From an uncultured Clostridia bacterium (GTDB taxonomy: Bacteria > Bacillota > Clostridia > Oscillospirales > Oscillospiraceae): a stretch of 56,176 bases of DNA. Position 1 is the first letter of the stretch, and each line of letters starts with the position of its first letter. The stretch spans positions 1-56,176 of the forward strand of contig CALADI010000002.1 in NCBI GenBank assembly GCA_937890525.1, read 5' to 3'. The position numbers and the translations under genes were made by a program. The notes under the pieces are model-generated. The model was not told the origin of the DNA, ran no database searches, and was given only the letters and a program-made list of their open reading frames with translations. Shown piece by piece: positions 49,338-56,176 of this stretch.

Positions 49338-50834
49338 TCAGATCACCGGGATCAGCAGCAGCTGATCCGATTCCGGTTCTCCCTCAAGTTGATTCAGTTT
49401 GCGGATCGCCCCCACGGTGGAACCGCAGTCTTTCGCCATCTCCCACAGGCTCTGGTCCGACCCCCTCGCCCGAATGATGACCGATGGGCGCTGCGGGTCG
49501 GGTTTCCGTTCCTCTCCTAGAGTGATCCCCGTGACCATTTTCAGCTCTTGGCGGCACAGGGCGCCCAGATCCAGCGCCGTCTGCGTCTCCATCCGCCAGT
49601 TCTGCCCCGTTTTGCGGCAGGAGGCCGTCCCCTTCAGCCACGAAAAACAGATGGTGTCGCAGGCGGTCTGCCACTGGGTCGAGGACTCTGCCTTTACCGT
49701 TTTGCCCACACAAGTGCCATCCTCCTGCTGGATCAGCGCATGGAAGCTGCATCCGCATTGGATGGTATCCTCCCCTGGGCGGCTGGTGACTGTCGGGGCG
49801 TCAACGGATGCGCTGAGATCCACCACCGTGCCGTTTTCGATCTGCATATCGCCGTGGAGCGGTTCGTTCTGCTGAAGCTGCTGCACCCACACAGGAAGTT
49901 CCAGCGTTTGGTATTCCAGTTCCACATCCCGGCATGGGCTGTACGCATCTTCCAATACCTGCGCCGTCATCACCGTATTGATGATGTACTGACCCACCAT
50001 GCCGCACTTGAGTTGAAGCGTCCCCTCCGGCTGGGGCTCCAGTTCCAGACTGGTGACACCCAGCAGATCCATGATCTGGGTGTCCATTTCGTACTCGCCG
50101 TCCAGATCCACATACTGGGCAAAGGGTACCTCAAAATCCTGCCCATACAGCTTGCCTTGATCGTCCAGATACAGCAGGTGCAGATTGCCCACGCCCCGGA
50201 ATACCGCTTTGCTGCCCATGACCTTCTGATCCAGCAGTTCCGGCTCCATGTGATAATAGACCAGCTGCGCCACCGGAGGCATCCCCGCCGGCAGGTTCAG
50301 GATCTCTTCTACCAAGAAGGGCTTCTCCCCTGCTTCTGCTGTCATGACCAGCGGATAGGTCTGTTCCAGCCGTTCCAAATCGTCTGGGAGTTCCTGCGGC
50401 AGGTACAGTTCTGCCGATTCCGGGCACAGGACTTGCGTCAAAACGCCTACCCCTGCCCGGAGCATCAGCTTCCTCCCGGAGACGCTCCTTGCGTCCACAC
50501 TTCGCAGCACGCACTCTGCCCGGATAACTCCATCCTCCTCCGATGCAGGGAAGTCCACGCCGGCTTTCCACGGGATCCAGCTTTCCAGCCTTTGCAGCGG
50601 TCCGTCCCCCTCCGGACTGTACAGCACCCAAACCATGACACCGCCGTTGACCTGCGCGCTTCCGGGGTGCCAGTCCTTTCCCCGCAGTATCACCTGCCCC
50701 CATACGGCAACGATCCGCTCCACATCCGGCATGGCTTCGGGCAGCTTCAGCTCCTGCGTCTGCTCCACATTGACCAATTCGTAGCGTTTCTGCCGGTAGT
50801 AGCGGCATACCTTTTTTTCAAATGGCAGTTCCAA
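49338..50834 (-). CDS. SPOCS-domain/LysM protein, SipL-like
   Basis: The 498-aa protein has repeated SPOCS (DUF3794) domains (for example LKLPEAMPDVERIVAVWGQV, RVSVEAELQ-type strands near 250-290) and a C-terminal LysM (SLWEMAKDCGSTVGAIRKLN). This is the architecture of SipL, the clostridial partner that anchors SpoIVA in the spore coat. TTG 50834 fits AAGGAG 8 nt upstream; GTG 50843 overlaps that site. Cysteines are several, as in many coat proteins. Confidence 0.82.
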   Translation of the reverse strand: MELPFEKKVCRYYRQKRYELVNVEQTQELKLPEAMPDVERIVAVWGQVILRGKDWHPGSAQVNGGVMVWVLYSPEGDGPLQRLESWIPWKAGVDFPASEEDGVIRAECVLRSVDARSVSGRKLMLRAGVGVLTQVLCPESAELYLPQELPDDLERLEQTYPLVMTAEAGEKPFLVEEILNLPAGMPPVAQLVYYHMEPELLDQKVMGSKAVFRGVGNLHLLYLDDQGKLYGQDFEVPFAQYVDLDGEYEMDTQIMDLLGVTSLELEPQPEGTLQLKCGMVGQYIINTVMTAQVLEDAYSPCRDVELEYQTLELPVWVQQLQQNEPLHGDMQIENGTVVDLSASVDAPTVTSRPGEDTIQCGCSFHALIQQEDGTCVGKTVKAESSTQWQTACDTICFSWLKGTASCRKTGQNWRMETQTALDLGALCRQELKMVTGITLGEERKPDPQRPSVIIRARGSDQSLWEMAKDCGSTVGAIRKLNQLEGEPESDQLLLIPVI

Positions 50835-50895
50835 TCGCTTCACTCCTTATGATGGAATAGTAAAGCATATTCGTCACCTGATGGGATTATGCCAT

Positions 50896-51045
50896 TCATT
50901 TTCGCCCTACAAACACGAATCCCAGAAAGATCAGGCCTCCGCCGGCCAGCAGCCGAAGGAAATACGAGTCGATCAGAAGGCTCAGCACAAGCCCGCATCC
51001 AAAGCCTGCCGCCGCAGCAGCCATCACCAGATATTTCCGACACAT
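50896..51045 (-). CDS. 49-aa two-helix membrane peptide
   Basis: An ORF from ATG 51045 encodes MCRKYLVMAAAAAGFGCGL and a second helix LLAGGGLIFLGFVFVGRK. GGGGAGG, 9 nt before the ATG, lies inside the 3' arm of a 17-bp hairpin, so translation may need that hairpin to be opened. I do not recognise the peptide. It lies between the PBP and SPOCS genes. Confidence 0.5.
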   Translation of the reverse strand: MCRKYLVMAAAAAGFGCGLVLSLLIDSYFLRLLAGGGLIFLGFVFVGRK

Positions 51046-51087
51046 AACAACGCCTCCCCGCACAATGCTATGCGGGGAGGCGTTGTT
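51046..51087. terminator. 17-bp hairpin between PBP gene and small ORF
   Basis: AACAACGCCTCCCCGCA (51046-51062) pairs with TGCGGGGAGGCGTTGTT (51071-51087). On the - strand it lies 20 nt beyond the PBP stop and would act as a weak terminator or attenuator, the 3' arm carrying the ribosome site of the next ORF. The T tract is poor on the - strand and better on the + strand. Confidence 0.65.
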
Positions 51088-51107
51088 TTGTTCCTAACCG
51101 TACACCG

Positions 51108-52484
51108 TCATGCCATGGAATCCAGATAATCCCGACAGGCGATAAGCACATCCGAGACGATGGGCACGCAGGTGCCGGAACCGGATCCACCATTTTCCAC
51201 CACGGCGATAAAGGCGAGCGGGTACTCCTCGTCGGTCACAAACCCGGCAAAGGTGGCATTGGGATCTTTCCCGCCGCCGACCTCAGCGGTACCCGACTTG
51301 GCGCACACAGACATTCCCGGGAAATATCCATCGCCATAGATCTGTGTCACATTGTTTCGCATCAGTTCCGCCAGTTCCTCTGCCGTTTCCTCAGACATGA
51401 GCCGATCGGTCATGGTGGTCTTAGCCCGGTATTTCACATGACCGCCGGAGGACACCTGAGAGATGACATAGGGCTCAGCGGCTTTGCCGCCGCCTGCGAT
51501 GACACCCATAAAGGTCATAAACCTGGCGGGGTTCACTAGATCCAAATGCTGACCGATGGCGCTCCACGCAGTCTCCACCGGCGCAGCATTCTCGATCTGG
51601 AATTTGCCCTGAGCAGTGGTGATCCCGTCAAAGTCCAGAGGCTGGGTGATCCGGAACTGATCCACATATTCCTGCAGGCTGTCTGGCCCCAGCAGTTCCG
51701 AAAGCTGGGCGAAATAGCAGTTGCAGGACACGGCTAGAGCATCCTCCAGATCCACCGAGCCATGGGTGCGCATACACACGATCTCGTCGGCGCCCATTTC
51801 ATAAGTGCCGTTGCAGTCAAAGGTGATGTCTCTTGCGTCGTTCAGACGCTCCAGCGCAGCCGCAGCCGTGACCACCTTGAATATGGATCCGGGCACATAG
51901 GTCACTTGGGTGAATCGGTTCAGATACACGCCTTCGTATGCCCCGGAGTCGTCCTCATCGATGTCCGGCACATCATCCGGGTCATAGTTCGGAGTGCTCA
52001 CGGCACAGAGGATCTCCCCGGTCTCATAATTGTACACCGCAACGGTGCCCCGGTAATCCCCCATGGCTTCCAGCGCCGCTTTCTGAAGCTGCGCAGACAG
52101 AGTCATCTGCGCCTTGCCGCCTCCATCGGAGTAGGCATACAGACCGTTGACCAGATTATATCCTGCCATTTCTTCGGCATAGTACGCCACCGTAGGGGCG
52201 CTGATATATCCGTCCCGGTCTCCCAGCCAATGGATGGTAGACTGGCGGATCATGGGATCATCGGAGTAAGTCCACTCGTCCATCGCAGACAAAAGCATCG
52301 TTCCGTCCCGATCCGTGATGACCCCGGTGCCGATGTTGCCGCCGTTGTAAAGATGGGGATTTCCCTCGAATACCACCCAGTCACTCCCCTTGGTGACATA
52401 TTCTACGCAGAACATTGCCATGCCACCCAGCAGTACCAGCACCAGAAGCAGCGCAATGGTGGTTCGATGTGCAACTCGATTCAT
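51108..52484 (-). CDS. Class B penicillin-binding protein (transpeptidase)
   Basis: This 458-aa protein has an N-terminal membrane anchor (about 8-28), no clear dimerisation domain of full FtsI size, and a transpeptidase domain with SxxK in VPGSIFKVV, SxN in AVSCNCY and KSG in CAKSGTAEVGG. It is paired with an FtsW-like partner in an ATGA overlap, the SEDS-bPBP arrangement for peptidoglycan synthesis. Whether it serves division, elongation or spore cortex is not shown. Confidence 0.9.
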   Translation of the reverse strand: MNRVAHRTTIALLLVLVLLGGMAMFCVEYVTKGSDWVVFEGNPHLYNGGNIGTGVITDRDGTMLLSAMDEWTYSDDPMIRQSTIHWLGDRDGYISAPTVAYYAEEMAGYNLVNGLYAYSDGGGKAQMTLSAQLQKAALEAMGDYRGTVAVYNYETGEILCAVSTPNYDPDDVPDIDEDDSGAYEGVYLNRFTQVTYVPGSIFKVVTAAAALERLNDARDITFDCNGTYEMGADEIVCMRTHGSVDLEDALAVSCNCYFAQLSELLGPDSLQEYVDQFRITQPLDFDGITTAQGKFQIENAAPVETAWSAIGQHLDLVNPARFMTFMGVIAGGGKAAEPYVISQVSSGGHVKYRAKTTMTDRLMSEETAEELAELMRNNVTQIYGDGYFPGMSVCAKSGTAEVGGGKDPNATFAGFVTDEEYPLAFIAVVENGGSGSGTCVPIVSDVLIACRDYLDSMA

Positions 52485-54190
52485 TCAGACACCTCCCGAT
52501 GACGATGCCGCATTCGTATGGCAAAGCTGGCGTTCTGCCGGGTGTCGGCAGCCTTGACGAAGGCGAGCAGCGCCCAAACCGACAGCATGCTCGATCCGCC
52601 GTTGGAAACAAAGGGGAAGGTCACGCCGGTAAACGGCAGCAGATCCAGCGAACCCATCACATTCAGAATGGTTTGGATCAGCAGGATGCTGGCGGCGGTA
52701 CAGGCGCCAATGGTATAGAAACTGCTGCGTCCCAAACTGGCCGAGCGAAGGCAGAACAGCGCCAGCACCACGATGCACAGTACCATCATAACGGCGATGA
52801 TCAGCCCCCATTCCTCGGAGATGGTGGCAAACACCACATCCGTATCGCTGGCAAAGAGATTCTTCATCCAGCCGTTTCCGCCCCCCAGACCAAACAGTCC
52901 GCCGGAGCCGACGCACATCAGCGTACGGGTCTGCTGGAAGCCGGAATCCCAGGGATCTTCCCAAATATGCCGCCAGCTTGCAAACCGGCTCAGAGCATGA
53001 GGCGCGATCTTTACTGCAATGACCCCGGCAAAGCCCAGCGCCGTACAGGCAAGGGCGATGGTGCCCACAGAGCCGGAACGCATATAGGCGATGGACAAGA
53101 ATGCGGTGAAAAAGATCAGCGCTGTACCAAAGTCATTCATCAGCGCCAGCAGTCCGCACAGCACCGCAGAATATACGATGAACATGATGATATTACGCTT
53201 CTGCATGATCCGATCCATGGTAGATGCACCCGCAAAAACGAAACACACCTTGGTCAATTCCGAAGGCTGGATGGAGTATCCGCCGATCAGCAGCCAGTTT
53301 TTCGCGCCATAAAGATCTTCACCAAAGATCAGCGTGATGACCAAAAATCCCACGCCGGCGATGGTAGCAAGATAGCGGATCTTCTTCGCCCGCTCCAGAT
53401 CCCGCAGCGTCCAGCCGATGAAGAGAAATCCCATCAGACCACCTACCATGGCGATGAGCTGCTTCATGGATTCGCCGGGCACCGTGGCGCTGATGACATT
53501 CATGCCCAATGTGCACAGCAAAAAGGCGATGGTCTCCACCTCGAAGGCAGATCTTCGGATACAGGCGTAGAACAGGAGCAGTCCCCACTGGGCCGCCATA
53601 AGTCCACCGTAGCCCATGACGATGCTGGCTGCATCCTCTGCCGAGCCGTTCAGCACATAGGCCATACAGCAAAGGACTTGGAACAGGGTCAGCAGAAGCA
53701 AATTCATGAATGTCGTAAATCCGCTGGATGCCTTGGTGCGAAGCTGCGCCAAGCGCTGCTCTTGCCGGATGCCGATGGGCTCCAGCGTCATTTTCAGACC
53801 GCCGATCTCGATCACATCGTCCGGCTCCAAGGCACAGATCTGCACCGGCTCTCCGTTCACCAGAACACCGTCCTTGCTGGCGGCGTCCGTAATGGTCCAG
53901 CTTCCGTCATCGTAGCGGGTCAAGACTGCATGGTTTCTGGAGATGGTGGGCAGATCAATGACGATATCACTCTTTTTACTTCTGCCGATGACATTTTCCC
54001 AGTGGGTCACAGGCAGAGAATTCCCGTCCATCAGCCGCAGCCACGCCCAGATCTCCGGCTCCCGCCGGAAGGAAAGCAGCGGCTTGGCGCAGCGCCACAG
54101 CAGGATCCCCATCAGCACCGGCGCCACATAACGCAGGATAGCAATGTACACCCCTGCCACATCGGCGGGAAGTTCGCTTAAAAACAACAT
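52481..54190 (-). CDS. FHA-domain fused to FtsW/RodA-type SEDS glycosyltransferase
   Basis: The 569-aa protein starts with one transmembrane helix, then an FHA phosphothreonine-binding domain (VIGRSKKSDIVIDLP, ISRNHAVL, SKDGVLVNGE, about 65-135) and a SEDS membrane domain of about ten helices with IGGYSIQPSELTKV, LMNDFGTALIFF and PFVSNGGSSML. FHA ties cell-wall synthesis to Ser/Thr kinase signalling, so control by a PrkC/Stk-type kinase is inferred. The downstream bPBP starts in its stop codon. Confidence 0.9.
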   Translation of the reverse strand: MLFLSELPADVAGVYIAILRYVAPVLMGILLWRCAKPLLSFRREPEIWAWLRLMDGNSLPVTHWENVIGRSKKSDIVIDLPTISRNHAVLTRYDDGSWTITDAASKDGVLVNGEPVQICALEPDDVIEIGGLKMTLEPIGIRQEQRLAQLRTKASSGFTTFMNLLLLTLFQVLCCMAYVLNGSAEDAASIVMGYGGLMAAQWGLLLFYACIRRSAFEVETIAFLLCTLGMNVISATVPGESMKQLIAMVGGLMGFLFIGWTLRDLERAKKIRYLATIAGVGFLVITLIFGEDLYGAKNWLLIGGYSIQPSELTKVCFVFAGASTMDRIMQKRNIIMFIVYSAVLCGLLALMNDFGTALIFFTAFLSIAYMRSGSVGTIALACTALGFAGVIAVKIAPHALSRFASWRHIWEDPWDSGFQQTRTLMCVGSGGLFGLGGGNGWMKNLFASDTDVVFATISEEWGLIIAVMMVLCIVVLALFCLRSASLGRSSFYTIGACTAASILLIQTILNVMGSLDLLPFTGVTFPFVSNGGSSMLSVWALLAFVKAADTRQNASFAIRMRHRHREVSE

Positions 54191-54232
54191 CTGGTCACCT
54201 CCTAAGTGAATGTGCCGGGATCGTCCGGCAAA

Positions 54233-55066
54233 TCATATCTGTCTTTCCAGTTCCCGCAGGAGGGCGATCTCCCGGCGGTATCCCGGCAGTTCGTTGGGGG
54301 TCTCCAAGATCATCGGCTTGTCCCGCAAAACAGGATGATTCATGATGGCAGCAAATGTGTCCAAGCCCAGAAAGCCCTCCCCAATGCACTCGTGGCGGTC
54401 TTTGTGGGAGCCCATGGGATTCTTGGAGTCGTTCAGATGCAGCGCACAGAGTCGCTCCAATCCCACTATACGGTCAAATTCCTCCAACACACCGTCCAAA
54501 TCGTGGACAATATCGTATCCTGCATCCCACACATGGCAGGTATCCAGGCAAACCCCAACCATGGGGGAAGCAACACCGTCGATGATCTGCCGCAGATCCT
54601 CAAATCGTCCGCCCACTTCCGTGCCCTTGCCTGCCATGGTTTCCAGCAGTACCGTCACAGGGTACTCAGGCTCCATTGCAGCAGCAAGGCTCTGCGTGAT
54701 CTGGCGGATACCGGTCTGAATCCCCTGCCCCACATGGGCGCCGGGGTGAAAATTGTAGAACTGCCCCGGCAGTAAAGCCATGCGCTGGAGATCCTCATGC
54801 AGTACATTCCCGGCAAAGACCCGGGCCTCCGGATCCTGCGTGCAAAGATTCATGGTATAGCTGCCGTGGGCAACCAATCTCCCGAACCCCAACTGCGCCA
54901 TGCGCTCCATTGCGCCGCGGCAATCTGCTTCATCCAAAGGCTTCGCCTTGGAGCCGCGGGGATTTCTGGTGAAGAAGGCGAAGGTATTTGCCCCGATCTT
55001 CTCCGCTGTGTTTACCATTTCCACATTTCCCTTAGTTGAGGAAAGGTGGCATCCGATATATCCCAT
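54233..55066 (-). CDS. nfo: Endonuclease IV
   Basis: Nfo cuts abasic sites in base-excision repair. The 277-aa protein has the TIM-barrel zinc ligands in AHGSYTMN, FHPGAHVGQG, LLETMAGKGTEVG, VCLDTCHVWDAGYD, HLNDSKN and RHECIGEG. It is transcribed away from the WYL regulator. Confidence 0.95.
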   Translation of the reverse strand: MGYIGCHLSSTKGNVEMVNTAEKIGANTFAFFTRNPRGSKAKPLDEADCRGAMERMAQLGFGRLVAHGSYTMNLCTQDPEARVFAGNVLHEDLQRMALLPGQFYNFHPGAHVGQGIQTGIRQITQSLAAAMEPEYPVTVLLETMAGKGTEVGGRFEDLRQIIDGVASPMVGVCLDTCHVWDAGYDIVHDLDGVLEEFDRIVGLERLCALHLNDSKNPMGSHKDRHECIGEGFLGLDTFAAIMNHPVLRDKPMILETPNELPGYRREIALLRELERQI

Positions 55067-55125
55067 ACTTTGATCCCTCCGTTTCGCATATCATAGCATT
55101 TCCCCGGAAAAAAATCAAACAGTAG

Positions 55126-55154
55126 TATGAAATCATTTTTTCATATGGTATAAT
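55126..55154 (+). promoter_or_regulatory. Extended -10 promoter and dyad before the WYL regulator
   Basis: TGGTATAAT (55146-55154) is an extended -10 with no good -35. TATGAAA (55126-55132) and TTTCATA (55139-55145) form an inverted repeat just upstream, a possible autoregulatory operator. Confidence 0.55.
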
Positions 55155-55173
55155 CATCCGTGAGGTGAGCCTT

Positions 55174-56160
55174 ATGCCAAAATCTGACTTTCAGAAGCTG
55201 TCCACTCTTTACATTCTGGAATGCCTTCAGGAAAACTCTGATGAATCCCATCTTGTGACCACGGCGGAGCTGATCCGGATGCTGGATCAGCATGGGATTT
55301 CCTGCGAACGCAAGACCATCTACTCCGACATCGCCCTGCTGCAAAAGTTCGGTGCATCCATCGAAAACAAGCGGGGCAAAAACGGCGGATACTATCTGGA
55401 AGAGCGGGATTTCCAGCTCTCGGAATTGAAGCTGCTGGTCAATGCCGTCCAGTCCAGCCGATATCTGACCCAGAAGAAGTCCCGGGAAATGGTCGCAAAA
55501 CTGAGCAAGCTGTGCAGCCGGTACGAAGCCCAGTCTATGCAGGCAGGCTCCGTGATCGTCAGCGGTCAGATCAAAAATATGAACGAGACCATCTACTATA
55601 ACATCGACAACATTCAGACCGCGATCCTCAATAATCAGCAGATCCGTTTCCACTACTATGACTGGGGGTTAGACCACAAACTCCATCCCCGGAACAAGGT
55701 CTATATCACCAGCCCCTATGCGGTGCATCAAGATCACGAGAATTGCTATCTCATTGCCTATTCGGATCGGGAAAAGATCCGTCATTACCGTGTAGACCGT
55801 ATGAAAAATATCGAACCGGTTGACATCCCCCGGGATCCATGCCCGGAGCTCACCGGGGATGCCCTGACGAAATATGCCAACCGGCTGTTTCAGATGTTTT
55901 CCGGCACGCCGACTCAAGTCAAGCTGCGCTTTCATAAGAGTCTCATCAACGCTGTCTTTGATCGGTTCGGGAGTAGTACCATTCTGACCCCCGACGGACC
56001 TGACCATGTGACCTTTTTGGCTGAGGTGGCGGTTTCTCCGATGTTTTTAAGCTGGATCATTGGCTTTGGGGACAAAGCTCAGATCCTGCACCCCCAAAGC
56101 GTTATCGACCAGTGTCGGGAACTTTGCCAACGGGTCATTTCACAGTATCCGGCGGAGTGA
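55174..56160 (+). CDS. WYL-domain transcriptional regulator
   Basis: This 328-aa protein has an N-terminal HTH (KLSTLYILECLQEN, TTAELIRMLDQHGISCERKT), a central WYL domain (about 150-225: IRFHYYDWGLD, SPYAVHQDHENCYLIAY, IRHYRVDRMKNIE) and a C-terminal WCX-type extension. WYL domains sense ligands or nucleic acids. No target is obvious; the gene stands divergent to nfo. ATG 55174 fits GAGGTGAG better than GTG 55165. Confidence 0.88.
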   Translation: MPKSDFQKLSTLYILECLQENSDESHLVTTAELIRMLDQHGISCERKTIYSDIALLQKFGASIENKRGKNGGYYLEERDFQLSELKLLVNAVQSSRYLTQKKSREMVAKLSKLCSRYEAQSMQAGSVIVSGQIKNMNETIYYNIDNIQTAILNNQQIRFHYYDWGLDHKLHPRNKVYITSPYAVHQDHENCYLIAYSDREKIRHYRVDRMKNIEPVDIPRDPCPELTGDALTKYANRLFQMFSGTPTQVKLRFHKSLINAVFDRFGSSTILTPDGPDHVTFLAEVAVSPMFLSWIIGFGDKAQILHPQSVIDQCRELCQRVISQYPAE

Positions 56161-56176
56161 CTCGAAAACTGTCTGC

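Overview
The window reads as chromosome from an anaerobic, endospore-forming member of the Clostridia, most likely Oscillospirales. The grounds are low-GC-Gram-positive gene order (yqfC-yqfD-phoH-ybeY-era-yqzL-recO-mutS2; clpP-clpX-lon-ysxC; lepB-rbgA-rnhB-yraN), several sporulation genes (cotJ, cwlD, yqfC/yqfD, a ylbJ-like gene, a SipL-like SPOCS/LysM gene, a possible spoIIM) and clostridial Eut proteins. I see no tRNA, rRNA or CRISPR array.

Region 1 (1-7374, + strand) is the downstream half of an ethanolamine-utilisation microcompartment operon: shell protein EutM, EutT, PduL, EutJ, a Eut-associated protein, EutN, a PduS-like corrinoid reductase, a PduT-like tandem shell protein, EutH and EutQ, ended by a strong terminator. 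Directly after it (7386-7866) lies a stand-alone RNA unit with its own promoter, a cobalamin riboswitch, a terminator, hairpins resembling an ANTAR target and a second terminator. This is the plan of the EutX/Rli55 RNAs that sequester the antiterminator EutV when cobalamin is scarce.

Region 2 (7900-11100) has two small genes and then a serine recombinase preceded by a 49-aa ORF. The recombinase ends about 20 bp from the point where cotJC (Mn-catalase-like coat protein) stops matching its family, so cotJC is interrupted as in skin-type intervening elements. The preceding cotJ gene is a CotJA-CotJB fusion.

Region 3 (11200-16400) holds cwlD, an aldehyde dehydrogenase, radA, a membrane-anchored XRE regulator and a tyrosine recombinase.

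Region 4 (16417-19897) is a compact mobile element of 3,309 bp bounded by 172-bp perfect direct repeats. It has a catalytic-domain-only tyrosine recombinase, a free-standing Spo0A C-terminal DNA-binding domain and an HUH rolling-circle Rep on the - strand, then about 0.9 kb of extremely GC-rich hairpin-forming DNA, a small ORF and a promoter-plus-terminator small RNA unit. I do not recognise it as a named element.

Region 5 (19900-56176) is mostly housekeeping on the - strand: a DUF3298-like lipoprotein, pfkA (+), xerD, a membrane protein, uvrC-rsmD-coaD, an HPr variant, the mutS2/recO/era/yqf cluster, a ylbJ-like gene (+), ysxC, lon, clpX, clpP, tig, a phosphoesterase, a threonine-synthase-like protein lacking the PLP core, a frameshifted M19 dipeptidase, yraN, rnhB, rbgA, lepB, rplS, the SPOCS/LysM protein, a class B PBP, an FHA-FtsW fusion, nfo and a WYL regulator (+).
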